A DNA stretch of 24,090 nucleotides from Gammaproteobacteria bacterium (lineage in GTDB: Bacteria > Pseudomonadota > Gammaproteobacteria > HK1): contig JAJECB010000361.1 of assembly GCA_022822245.1 (NCBI GenBank), positions 1 to 24,090 of the forward strand. The letters are read 5' to 3'. The notes under the pieces were generated by a model. That model had not been told where the DNA came from. It did no database searches and was given only the letters and a program-made list of their open reading frames with translations. Within the stretch, counting starts at the first letter, position 1, and each line of letters opens with the position of its first letter. The translations under genes and the position numbers were made by a program. Positions 7,316 through 14,794 of this stretch are shown piece after piece.

Positions 7316-7897
7316 TCAGTCCCGGGGCTTGAGCCAGGACTCGGACCACGCGAGGACGGCACTCGAGGACTGGTGGTCGCCCCGCTGCTCGCGCCAGACC
7401 GAGCCGGTCGCGACCTCGTCGTTGAGGGCGAGCTGGGCGGAGGCCGCCGGGGTGAAGGTGGAGAGGACCCCTAGCGGCCGGCCCCCGGTGCCTGGCGGCG
7501 CGTTCAGGATGAACGGCTCGAGGCAGTCGTACCACGTCATGCGGATGATGTCCTCGTCGGACTCGATGGTCTCGACGGTGGTCGAGCGCGGGTCGCCCTC
7601 GCGGGTGAAGACGGCCGGGCGCACCGGCACCCCCTCGTCCGCGAACGGCGCGTGCAGCAGGGTCTCGATGGTTCGCTGCAGCCAGCGGGCGACGGAGATG
7701 TCGTCGGCGTAGATGCGGACCTCCCCGCCCGTCAGCTCGCCCTGCATGAAGAGGGCGTGGCCGGCCCCCGCCGGGCACCAGAGCACCCGCCAGTGGCTGG
7801 TGCGGTCGGACATCGTGGTCCCGCCGTCGTGGCTGAGACGAATGAAGGAGTTCTCGCCGGTCATCAGGACCTGGTGGGCGTCGATGGGCGTGGTCAT
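7316..7897 (-). CDS. Conserved-looking protein of unknown function (193 aa)
   Basis: Not recognised. The 193-residue protein is soluble, with no signal peptide or membrane segment. It contains SHWRVLWCPAGAGHALFMQG, EVRIYADDISVARWLQRTIE, IRMTWYDCLEPFILNAPPG and a C-terminal SVWREQRGDHQSSSAVLAW. The alternating strand pattern and conserved-looking aromatic and acidic residues suggest a beta-rich enzyme or binding fold rather than a shadow frame. The ATG at 7897 has the SD GGGAGAA and lies 17 bases after the four-cysteine protein gene, so both are probably in one operon with the TauD-type dioxygenase upstream. Function is unknown. Confidence 0.75.
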   Translation of the reverse strand: MTTPIDAHQVLMTGENSFIRLSHDGGTTMSDRTSHWRVLWCPAGAGHALFMQGELTGGEVRIYADDISVARWLQRTIETLLHAPFADEGVPVRPAVFTREGDPRSTTVETIESDEDIIRMTWYDCLEPFILNAPPGTGGRPLGVLSTFTPAASAQLALNDEVATGSVWREQRGDHQSSSAVLAWSESWLKPRD

Positions 7898-7914
7898 GGG
7901 TGGATTCTCCCGGG

Positions 7915-8124
7915 TCAGCGTGGGCGGGCGGAGCGGGGCGGGGCGGCTTCCGGCGCCCCTGCCGCCTCGAAGTGTCGGATCGCGGTCTCGAACTTGTCCC
8001 GGCAACCGGTATTGCAGAACCCGACGACCTTGCCGGCATGCTCGGTGAGCGAGTCCGCCTGTACCGGCTCTCCGGACCAGGGGCAGGTCTCGTTGATGCA
8101 GTCGGCGATATCGAGGTCGGGCAT
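7915..8124 (-). CDS. Small four-cysteine (YHS/TRASH-like) metal-binding protein
   Basis: A 69-residue protein with two cysteine pairs, C9-x4-C14 (DCINETCPWSG) and C37-x3-C41 (GFCNTGCRDKF), a layout typical of small zinc-ribbon or YHS/TRASH-like domains that bind a metal. The CPWSG.PV and VVGFCN.GCRDKF wording is shared by small proteins often mislabelled glutathione S-transferase. The ATG at 8124 has an excellent SD (GGAGG, 6 bases away), so the longer frame to 8160 was rejected. It lies 97 bases downstream of the dioxygenase and 17 bases upstream of the 193-residue protein, which suggests shared function such as metal supply or sensing (inference). Confidence 0.85.
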   Translation of the reverse strand: MPDLDIADCINETCPWSGEPVQADSLTEHAGKVVGFCNTGCRDKFETAIRHFEAAGAPEAAPPRSARPR

Positions 8125-8221
8125 GGTGTCCTCCGGGGTCCGGCGTCCGCAGCCCGGCACGGTAACCGGTTTGAACGCGGCGCGTCCACGACCCGACCGG
8201 GACCGAGTCCCGGGCGGGCAA

Positions 8222-9133
8222 TCAGAACGGAACGGAACCGCCCGCCGTCACCCGGTGCATGAGGCGGCGCTGCGGCCACTCGTAGTCGCGAAGCGCGACG
8301 TGCTGCACCGTGCAGTTGTCCCAGATGACGAGGTCGCCGACCCGCCACCGGTGCCGGTACCGGAACTCCGGCCGGATGATGTGGTCGGACAGCCGCTTGA
8401 TGAGCGCCACCGCCTCCTCGTCCGCCATCCCCTCGATACCGACGCACTCCCCTTCGCGCACGTAGAGGGCCTTCGCCCCGCTCACGGGATGGGTGCGGGC
8501 GACGGGATGGACCACGTCCGGATGGCGGGCGATCTGCTCCGGGGTCAGCTTGACCGGGCGCTTGACCCCCCGCTCCTTGGCGCTGAAGCGGTGCACCGCG
8601 CGAAGCCCCTCGATGCGTCCCCGGTCCGGCTCGGCGAGCGCCTCGAAGGCCGCGCGGGCGTTCGCGAACAGGGTGTCCCCGAGGTTCCGGACGCCGGCGC
8701 TCGGAACCTCGATTGCGTGCAGCGCGGTGCATCGGGGCGGGGTCGCGGTGTAGGACATGTCGGTGTGCCAGTGGCTGCCCGCGTCGGCGTACCCGATGCT
8801 GCGGCCGTCCTCGACGATGTTCGACACCACCAGCACCCCGGGGTGCCCGGGAAGGGCGTACTGGTCGAAGGCGTTCACCTCGACCGGGCCGAACCGCTCG
8901 CAGAAGGCGAGCTGGCGCTCCGGGCTCAGGCGCTGATCCCGGAACACGAGCACCCCGTGGTGGGCGAGGGCGCGGTCGATATCGGCGAACACGTCGTCCG
9001 GCAGCCGCGCCGCCAGATCGACCCCGGCGACCTCCGCCCCCGCGCCCTCCCCGCTCGGCCTCACCTCGAGCCCCGCCGCGCCACGACCCCCCGAGGGTCG
9101 GGACGCCGGTCCGGTCCGCTTCGCGGTCTTCAC
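8222..9133 (-). CDS. TauD/TfdA-family Fe(II)/2-oxoglutarate-dependent dioxygenase
   Basis: A 303-residue TauD/TfdA-type oxygenase. The iron-binding facial triad is visible: H123-T-D125 in GSHWHTDMSY and the distal H278 in TVQH. R290/R294 in RRLMHR would hold 2-oxoglutarate. Other family blocks are HGVLVFRDQ and RVGDLVIWDN. These enzymes hydroxylate a substrate next to a heteroatom, often releasing sulfite, a phenol or an amine. The GTG at 9133 was chosen for its strong SD (GAGGGGG); a second GTG at 9172 has none. It is divergent from the LLM oxidoreductase and leads the minus-strand set down to 7316. The substrate is unknown. Confidence 0.92.
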   Translation of the reverse strand: MKTAKRTGPASRPSGGRGAAGLEVRPSGEGAGAEVAGVDLAARLPDDVFADIDRALAHHGVLVFRDQRLSPERQLAFCERFGPVEVNAFDQYALPGHPGVLVVSNIVEDGRSIGYADAGSHWHTDMSYTATPPRCTALHAIEVPSAGVRNLGDTLFANARAAFEALAEPDRGRIEGLRAVHRFSAKERGVKRPVKLTPEQIARHPDVVHPVARTHPVSGAKALYVREGECVGIEGMADEEAVALIKRLSDHIIRPEFRYRHRWRVGDLVIWDNCTVQHVALRDYEWPQRRLMHRVTAGGSVPF

Positions 9134-9204
9134 ATCGTCCCCCTCGGTTCCCCGCGAGCTGACGCGCGGCACCCCCGCCGCCCTTCGCCTCCCGCACTTG
9201 CTTC

Positions 9205-9234
9205 ACAATAGCCGCGTCCGAACGCGGCCGGCAA
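9205..9234 (-). promoter_or_regulatory. Candidate promoter with an embedded dyad, TauD/LLM divergent region
   Basis: On the minus strand TTGCCG (9234-9229) and TATTGT (9210-9205) are 18 bases apart. The spacer is filled by a perfect inverted repeat, GCCGCGT (9211-9217) and ACGCGGC (9222-9228), with a 4-base centre. A regulator bound there would block the promoter of the dioxygenase set. No regulator gene is adjacent. Confidence 0.4.
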
Positions 9235-9311
9235 CCTGCCGCGCCGGGATCGGATCGGGGTCGCGCGGCGGCCGGACAACCCCGTGCCACAGATGCGAGG
9301 AGCGGGAGAAC

Positions 9312-10397
9312 ATGGACTTCGGCGTTTGCGCGATCACGAAGATCGACGACATCGGCCTCGCCGTCGAGGCCGAGAACCTGGGCTACTCCCATCTGTGGGT
9401 CCCGGACAGCCAGATGATCTGGTCCGACTGCTACGCCTTCCTGGCCCTCGCCGCCCGCGAGACCCGCACCATCCGGCTCGGGACCGGGGTGAGCGTCGCG
9501 GGCACCCGCAGCGCCCCGGTCACCGCCCACAGCATCGCGACCATCAACCGGCTCGCTCCGGGGCGGGTATTCCTCGGGATCGGTACCGGGAACACCGCGC
9601 AGCGCCTGATGGGCCAGCGTCCCATCCGATTCGCCGCGTTCGAGGAGTACGTGCGGGTGCTCCGCGGGCTCCTCGACGGCGAGGAGGTGGACTATGTCGA
9701 CCCGGGGGCCGATTCGGTGGGCCGAGCCCCCCGGACCATCCGCTTCGACATGCTCGACCTCGGGTTCATGCAGTTGGAACCGCGGATCCCGATCCACGTC
9801 TCGGGTTTCTACCACCGGACCCAACAGCTCGCGGGGCGCTACGGGGACGGGCTCGTCGTCTCCATCCCGCCCCACCGCGACTTCGTGACCCGCGCCCGCT
9901 CCCACGCGGCCCGGGGCGCGGCGGAGGCGGGGCGGGAGCTGCCGGCCGACTTCCAGCTCAGCTCCCTCACCACCGCAGTGGTGCTCGAGCCGGGCGAGAC
10001 CCTCGAATCGGAGCGCGCGATCCGGGACTGCGGGCCGTTCGTCGTGTCCTCGATCCACTACATCTACGAGAAGATCAAGGAGAACGGCGGCGAGCCGCCG
10101 CCCCACATGCGTCCCTTCTGGAAGAAGTACTGCCGCCTCGTCGAAGAGACCCCCGAGCGGAGCCGCCACCTTCGGGTCCACGCCGGTCACTGCACGTGGC
10201 TGCACCCCGACGAGGCCGAGTTCGTCACCCCGGAGCTCATCCGCACCACCTGCCTCGCGGGCACCCCGGACGAGCTCGTCGAGCAGATCCGCCACCTTGA
10301 CGAAGCGGGGCTCGACCACGTCATGCTCCTCCCCTCGCTCGAGACGCAGCGCCAGACCATCGCGGCGTTCTCGCGCAAGGTGATGTCCCGCCTCTGA
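9312..10397 (+). CDS. LLM-class flavin-dependent oxidoreductase (luciferase-like, Mer-like)
   Basis: A 361-residue luciferase-like TIM-barrel protein. It has MDFGVCAITKIDDIGLAVEAENLGYSHLWVPDSQ-type opening features (strand 1 and the D32 loop), IRLGTGVSV..TRSAPVTAHSIATINRLAPGR, then GRVFLGIGTGN (85-94), and a late CLAGTPDELVEQIRHL.EAGLDHVMLLP block typical of the family. It resembles the F420-dependent Mer-like group more than SsuD, but FMN use is also possible. The ATG at 9312 has the SD GGGAGAA close upstream; the frame extends to 9198 without support. It is divergent from the TauD-type dioxygenase, so the two may serve one pathway (inference). Confidence 0.92.
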   Translation: MDFGVCAITKIDDIGLAVEAENLGYSHLWVPDSQMIWSDCYAFLALAARETRTIRLGTGVSVAGTRSAPVTAHSIATINRLAPGRVFLGIGTGNTAQRLMGQRPIRFAAFEEYVRVLRGLLDGEEVDYVDPGADSVGRAPRTIRFDMLDLGFMQLEPRIPIHVSGFYHRTQQLAGRYGDGLVVSIPPHRDFVTRARSHAARGAAEAGRELPADFQLSSLTTAVVLEPGETLESERAIRDCGPFVVSSIHYIYEKIKENGGEPPPHMRPFWKKYCRLVEETPERSRHLRVHAGHCTWLHPDEAEFVTPELIRTTCLAGTPDELVEQIRHLDEAGLDHVMLLPSLETQRQTIAAFSRKVMSRL

Positions 10398-10444
10398 CTC
10401 CCCCGGCACGCCGAACCGGGGCGAGCCCCAGCGCAGCCGACCCG

Positions 10445-10497
10445 AGGCAGGTTCCTTCCGGAGCGGGTTGCACGAGCCGCGGAGGAAAGAGCCTGCC
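10445..10497. terminator. Imperfect inverted repeat between convergent genes
   Basis: GGCAGGTTCCTTCC (from 10446) and GGAGGAAAGAGCCTGCC (10481-10497) pair imperfectly, the outer GGCAGG/CCTGCC exactly. It lies between the ends of the LLM gene (+) and the MFS gene (-), where a terminator is expected. No T-run follows. Confidence 0.35.
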
Positions 10498-10553
10498 CCC
10501 AAGCCGGCGGGCCACGGCCCCCAACCGCTGTCCCGACTCCCCCCGGCCCCCGA

Positions 10554-11798
10554 TCAGCGCCGCCGCGCCTTTCCGGTGGTCAGCACCGTGAAGACGGTGG
10601 CCAGGCTCACCAGCGCCACCGTCCAGAACAGGCTTCCGGGATCGCTCCGATCGAGGAGGAACCCGAACATCACCGGCGCGACAATCCCGCCGAGGTTGAA
10701 GCCGGTCGAGACGAAGCCGAAGACCTTGGCGATGTCGCCCGGCGGTGACATCGACCGGATGAGCATGTCGCGCGATGGCGCGACCATGCCCGAGAAGAAG
10801 CCGGCGACGACGAAGAACCCCGCGACGACGGCGAGCGGGGGCCGCAGAGCGGCCACCGCACCGATGCATACCGCCACCATCACGATGCAAAGCGCCGCGA
10901 ACGCGTCGTGGCGACGCCGGATCCGGTCCGCGACCCAGCCGCCCGCAAGGACCCCGACCGGCGAAGTGAAGAGGTAGGCGCTGAGCACCGTCGTCGCCTC
11001 GGCGATCGGAGCGTCGTGGAGGAGGTGGAGGGCCGACACGCTGAACGTCTGGAGGCCGTAGCCGGAGACCGACATCCCGAAGAAGAACAGGGTTCCGAGC
11101 AGGATCGGCGCGCTGAGAAGCAGCCGAATGCCGGTGGTGCCGGCCGCCGCCGCGCCCGCCGCACCGGCACCGGCACCGTCTCCCCCGCCCGGGCGCTCCT
11201 TCAGCACGCGGCCGTTGAAGACCACCAGCAACCCCACCGCGAGGCCGACGCCACCGCACAGGGTGAGCGCCACACGCCAGTCCAGGAGTGCGGTCAGGGA
11301 CACCATCGTCACCGGGGCGACCGCGTTGCCCAGCATCCCCGCCGAGGTGTGGAAGGAGAACGCGCGCCCCATCCGGCGGGGGTTCACCGAGGCGTTGAGG
11401 AGCGAGTAGTCGGCGGGGTGATAGACGGAATTGGCGAGCCCCGCCACCGCCATCAGGGCCACCAGCGCCCCGTAGAACGGCGCAAGCCCTATGGCCACGA
11501 AGGCGGCCCCTTCGAGCAGCAGGCCGGCCGCGAGGATCCGGCGTGCTCCGAAGCGATCCACCGCGAAGCCGACCGGCACTTGGGTGCAGGCGGTGACGAT
11601 GCTGAAGACGCTGATCGCGAAGCCGAGCTCGGTGTACCCGACCCCGTAGACCTCGCGCAGGAGCGGAAAGAGGGGCGGAAGCAGCAGGAGGTAGAAGTGG
11701 CTCGTGAAGTGGGCGGAGCTGATGACCGCGACCGCCCGCGCGGACCCGTGGCGTTCCCCCGTCCTGGCAGTGCCTCGCGCTTCGGCCGTGACCGCCAT
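10554..11798 (-). CDS. Major facilitator superfamily transporter
   Basis: A 414-residue polytopic protein with about twelve hydrophobic segments in two halves. The MFS motif A is present as GFAVDRFGARRIL in the loop after helix 2, with a second-half counterpart GGWVADRIRRRHD. VYHPADYSLLN lies near helix 4, as in fosmidomycin-resistance-like exporters. A glycine- and alanine-rich cytoplasmic linker (GGGDGAGAGAAGAAAAG) separates the halves. An ATG at 11834 is also in frame, but TACACT directly in front of it looks like a -10 box, so the ATG at 11798 was preferred. It is divergent from the NIPSNAP gene. Substrate and direction of transport are unknown. Confidence 0.88.
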   Translation of the reverse strand: MAVTAEARGTARTGERHGSARAVAVISSAHFTSHFYLLLLPPLFPLLREVYGVGYTELGFAISVFSIVTACTQVPVGFAVDRFGARRILAAGLLLEGAAFVAIGLAPFYGALVALMAVAGLANSVYHPADYSLLNASVNPRRMGRAFSFHTSAGMLGNAVAPVTMVSLTALLDWRVALTLCGGVGLAVGLLVVFNGRVLKERPGGGDGAGAGAAGAAAAGTTGIRLLLSAPILLGTLFFFGMSVSGYGLQTFSVSALHLLHDAPIAEATTVLSAYLFTSPVGVLAGGWVADRIRRRHDAFAALCIVMVAVCIGAVAALRPPLAVVAGFFVVAGFFSGMVAPSRDMLIRSMSPPGDIAKVFGFVSTGFNLGGIVAPVMFGFLLDRSDPGSLFWTVALVSLATVFTVLTTGKARRR

Positions 11799-11834
11799 GA
11801 CCCCGCGACCCCATCCCCTTCGCTCCGACCGCAT

Positions 11835-11840
11835 AGTGTA
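11835..11840 (-). promoter_or_regulatory. Possible -10 element of the MFS gene
   Basis: TACACT on the minus strand abuts the more distal in-frame ATG at 11834 and lies 36 bases before the preferred start. No convincing -35 is visible in the GC-rich DNA upstream. Confidence 0.25.
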
Positions 11841-11958
11841 CGGGCCACCCGGACCGCGCCCGGGACCCGACCTGTCCGCCCGGCTGCGGTATGCTTTGCG
11901 GTTGACGCTACGAAGTGGCCGGACGGCGGCCGGACGAATTCATCCGGGGGGAGAGAAC

Positions 11959-12594
11959 GTGATCCACGAGCTTCGCACCTACACCCTGCGGGCCGGCACC
12001 GGCCCGACCGTGGCGAAGAACGCGGGCGAGGTCGGCCGCGCGATCCGCGGCGACGACTACGGGAAGCTGGAAGGCTACTGGCTGACCGAGATCGGCCCGC
12101 TCAACCAGGTCATGCACCTGTGGAGCTACGCCGACCTCAACGAGCGCCAGCGGCTCCGGGGCGAGCTCGCGAAGAACGAGCGGTGGGCGACGGAGTACAT
12201 CCCCCTCATCCGCGAGCACCTCGTCCGTCAGGACGTCCGGGTCCTCGAGCCCATTCTCCCGCTCAAGGCCCCGGAGTCCGAGGGCAACATCTACGAGTAC
12301 CGCAACTACCGCACCGCCCCGGGGCGGGTGCGCGAGTGGGCGAAGCACTTCCAGGACATCATGCCGGTGCGCGAGGAGTACTCGAAGAACGTCGGCGCCT
12401 GGATCACCGACGCGGGGCAGCCGAACGAAGTCTCGCATCTCTGGGCCTATCCGTCGGTGGACGCCCGCACCGAGCGCCGGGCGCAGGTGGCCGCGGACCC
12501 GCGCTGGAAGGAGTTCCTGGGGAAGGCGGGGCCGCTTCTCGAGGAGATGCACTCGACGATCCTGCTCCCGGCCGCGCACTCGCCCCTCAAGTAG
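11959..12594 (+). CDS. NIPSNAP-family protein with two NIPSNAP domains
   Basis: A 211-residue protein built of two ferredoxin-like NIPSNAP repeats. The first has VIHELRTYTLRAGT..YWLTEIGPLNQVMHLWSY; the second has NIYEYRNYRTAPGR..AWITDAGQPNEVSHLWAY, so the duplication is plain. NIPSNAP domains occur next to catabolic genes in bacteria, but their biochemical role is poorly known. The GTG at 11959 follows the SD GGGGGAGAG and begins exactly at the domain, so upstream open frame was discarded. A P-loop kinase-like gene follows 86 bases later. It is divergent from the MFS transporter. Confidence 0.9.
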   Translation: MIHELRTYTLRAGTGPTVAKNAGEVGRAIRGDDYGKLEGYWLTEIGPLNQVMHLWSYADLNERQRLRGELAKNERWATEYIPLIREHLVRQDVRVLEPILPLKAPESEGNIYEYRNYRTAPGRVREWAKHFQDIMPVREEYSKNVGAWITDAGQPNEVSHLWAYPSVDARTERRAQVAADPRWKEFLGKAGPLLEEMHSTILLPAAHSPLK

Positions 12595-12610
12595 GGCGGA
12601 GCGTAGCGGG

Positions 12611-12658
12611 GCCAAGACCGGGGCCGGGACCGGGGTCAGGGCCGGACCGAGACCGAGC
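12611..12658. repeat. Degenerate 12-bp tandem repeat
   Basis: Four units of about 12 bases run between the NIPSNAP and P-loop genes, e.g. GCCAAGACCGGG (12611-12622) and GCCGGGACCGGG (12623-12634), with later units more diverged. No stop-free small gene with a start and SD was seen here. Confidence 0.45.
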
Positions 12659-12680
12659 CCGCCCGGAGGGAGACGAAACG

Positions 12681-13556
12681 GTGCGTATGACCGCCCGTGA
12701 ATTCGAGGCGTGGCCGCACAAGGCGGTGACCCTGCTCGGCATGTCCGGGGTGGGCAAGACCACGCTCGCGAACCGCCTCCCCAAGAGCAACTGGTTCCAC
12801 TACTCCGGGGACTACCGGATCGGAACCCGCTACCTGGACGAGCCGATCGTCGACAACATCAAGCGTCAGGCGATGCGGGTCGACTTCCTGCGCGACCTCC
12901 TCCGCTCGGACTCGATCTACATCAAGAGCAACGTCACGGTGGACAACCTGCAGCCGGTCTCCACGTTCCTCGGCAAGATCGGCGACCCGGAGCACGGCGG
13001 CCTCAGCGTGGAGGAGTTCCGCCGCCGCCAGCGCCTCCACCACGATGCCGAGGTGGGCGCGATGAAGGACGTCCCCGGATTCATCGAGAAGAGCCGCGAC
13101 ATCTACGGCTACGACCACTTCGTGAACGACGCGGGCGGGAGCGTGTGCGAGATCGAGGACGCCTCCGTGATCCCGACCCTCGCCGAGCACACCCTCATCC
13201 TGTACCTCCGGGCCGACGAAGCGCTGGAGAGCGACCTGCTCGAGCGCCAGCGCATCGACCCGAAGCCCCTCTACTACCCGGAGGCGTTCTTCGCCGCGCA
13301 GCTCGCGGCCTACCTCGAGGAGCGGTCCCTCGAATCTCCGGCGGAGGTCGAGCCCGACGACTTCGTGCAGTGGGTGTTCCCGTCGCTGGTCGCCCACCGG
13401 CGGCCGCGCTACGAGGCGATCTCCCGGCGCCACGGCTACACCGTTGAAGCGCGGGCGGCGGAGGGGGTTCGCGACGAGGCGGACTTCGTGGAGCTCGTGG
13501 CGGGAATCCTGGAGGCGGCCTCCGCCGTGGCGACGGCCCGCGTGAGGAGCGTCTGA
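12681..13556 (+). CDS. P-loop kinase-like NTPase of unknown function
   Basis: A 291-residue protein with Walker A GMSGVGKTT (20-28) preceded by the strand AVTLL, followed by a substrate-proximal FHYSGDYRIGTRYLDEP block. Later NDAGGSVCEIED and HTLILYLRAD resemble the strands of small-molecule or nucleoside kinases, and SDLLERQRIDPKPLYYPEAF may be the lid. It is larger than adenylate-kinase-type enzymes and has a long central insertion (about residues 55-145). The GTG at 12681 is 10 bases from a GGAGGG; an ATG two codons later is the alternative. The next gene on the strand is metA, 139 bases downstream. The substrate is not known. Confidence 0.82.
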   Translation: MRMTAREFEAWPHKAVTLLGMSGVGKTTLANRLPKSNWFHYSGDYRIGTRYLDEPIVDNIKRQAMRVDFLRDLLRSDSIYIKSNVTVDNLQPVSTFLGKIGDPEHGGLSVEEFRRRQRLHHDAEVGAMKDVPGFIEKSRDIYGYDHFVNDAGGSVCEIEDASVIPTLAEHTLILYLRADEALESDLLERQRIDPKPLYYPEAFFAAQLAAYLEERSLESPAEVEPDDFVQWVFPSLVAHRRPRYEAISRRHGYTVEARAAEGVRDEADFVELVAGILEAASAVATARVRSV

Positions 13557-13602
13557 GCACGGCGGCCCACGCGCACGAGCGTTCGGTCCCGCGGTACCCG
13601 CC

Positions 13603-13628
13603 GGCCGGTCTCGCCCGCGAAACCGGCC
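13603..13628. terminator. Hairpin between the P-loop gene and metA
   Basis: GGCCGGT (13603-13609) and ACCGGCC (13622-13628) are perfect 7-bp arms with a 12-base loop. It could terminate the upstream gene or act in the metA leader. No SAM-riboswitch-like architecture was recognised in this 139-base gap. Confidence 0.3.
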
Positions 13629-13695
13629 CGGGCTCCGGCCCGGCGCCCCGCGTTACGATCGTCGCGATTCCCGACCCTGCCTGAACGAAGACACA

Positions 13696-14766
13696 ATGCC
13701 TCTCGTCGCCCATTCCGACCTTCCGACGTTCGACCGGCTCCGGGGCGAGGGGCACGAGATCCTCGATCCCGAGCGGGCGCAACGCCAGGACATCCGGGAG
13801 CTCCACATCGGGTTCCTCAACATGATGCCGGACGCGGCCCTCGCGGCGACGGAGCGCCAGTTCCTGCGGCTCGTCGGGGCCTCGAACCGGATCGCCCAGG
13901 TCTTCGTGCACCCGTTCACGATGGTCGGGGTGGAACGCGAGGGCGCGGCGCGCGAGTGGGTGGAGCGATTCTACGAGCCGTTCGAGCGCCTGAAGCGCGA
14001 GGGGCTCGACGCCCTGATCGTGACCGGCGCGAACGTCACCGAGGCCGACATCACCCGCGAGCCGTTCTGGGAGCCGCTCATCGAAGTCCTCGACTGGGGG
14101 CGGGAGAACGTCGCGTCGATGCTCTGCTCGTGCCTCGCGAGCCACGCCGTCTTCCAGTGGCTGCACGGGGTGCAGCGCACCCACCTGCCGGCGAAGCGGT
14201 GGGGGGTCTACTCGCATCGGGTGCGGGACGGCGCCCACCCCCTCGTCGCCGGGATCAATACCCGTTTCGAGACCCCGCACTCCCGGTTCAACGACGTGCC
14301 TCGCGAGGAGATGGAGGCGGCGGGCCTCAGGGTGCTCGTCGAGAGCGAAAAGGGCGGGGTCCTCGTCGCGACGAGCCCGGACGGCTTCCGCTTCGTCTAC
14401 TTCCAGGGGCACCCGGAGTACGACCGGGAGAGCCTCCTCAAGGAGTACAAGCGCGAGGTCGGGCGGTACCTCCGGGGCGAGTGCGAGGACTATCCGCCGC
14501 ACCCCGAGAACTACTTCGCGCCGCCCGTGGCGCAACGGTTCGCGGCCTACCGGGAGGAGGTGATGCGGGCGCGGGAATCCGGCACCGCGGCCCCCGACTT
14601 TCCGGAAGCGGAGGTGCTGCCCGAGCTCGACAACACGTGGACCGACACCGGCAAGGCCCTCGTCAACAACTGGCTCGGACTCGTCTACCAGCTCACCGAC
14701 TACGACCGGCGCCGCCCCTTCGCCGGCGGCGTCGACCCCGAGGACCCCCTCGGGCTCCGCGACTGA
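13696..14766 (+). CDS. metA: Homoserine O-succinyltransferase
   Basis: A 356-residue MetA-family enzyme, which transfers an acyl group from succinyl-CoA (or acetyl-CoA in some members) to homoserine, the first committed step of methionine synthesis in the cytoplasm. Family blocks are LHIGFLNMMPDAALAATERQF, LDALIVTGAN, and the catalytic GHPEYD with H239 and E241. The nucleophile aligns with C146 in CSCLASHAV. It is longer than E. coli MetA (about 309 residues) owing to a C-terminal extension (PENYF.., NNWLGLVYQLTDYD), as in other members of this gammaproteobacteria-type branch. The SD is weak (AACGAAG). Acyl-CoA specificity cannot be settled by eye. Confidence 0.93.
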   Translation: MPLVAHSDLPTFDRLRGEGHEILDPERAQRQDIRELHIGFLNMMPDAALAATERQFLRLVGASNRIAQVFVHPFTMVGVEREGAAREWVERFYEPFERLKREGLDALIVTGANVTEADITREPFWEPLIEVLDWGRENVASMLCSCLASHAVFQWLHGVQRTHLPAKRWGVYSHRVRDGAHPLVAGINTRFETPHSRFNDVPREEMEAAGLRVLVESEKGGVLVATSPDGFRFVYFQGHPEYDRESLLKEYKREVGRYLRGECEDYPPHPENYFAPPVAQRFAAYREEVMRARESGTAAPDFPEAEVLPELDNTWTDTGKALVNNWLGLVYQLTDYDRRRPFAGGVDPEDPLGLRD

Positions 14767-14794
14767 CCCCGCCGCGTTCGTGCGCGCGGGGCGC

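Noticed and set aside
7257..10502. Very long open frame on the minus strand (over 1000 codons)
   Set aside because: It runs antisense or out of frame to the dioxygenase, LLM and small genes, is arginine- and glycine-rich without any family motif, and is expected by chance in high-GC DNA.
13557..13695. SAM riboswitch upstream of metA
   Set aside because: The gap has a simple GC-rich hairpin, but no conserved SAM-I or SAM-II core could be recognised.
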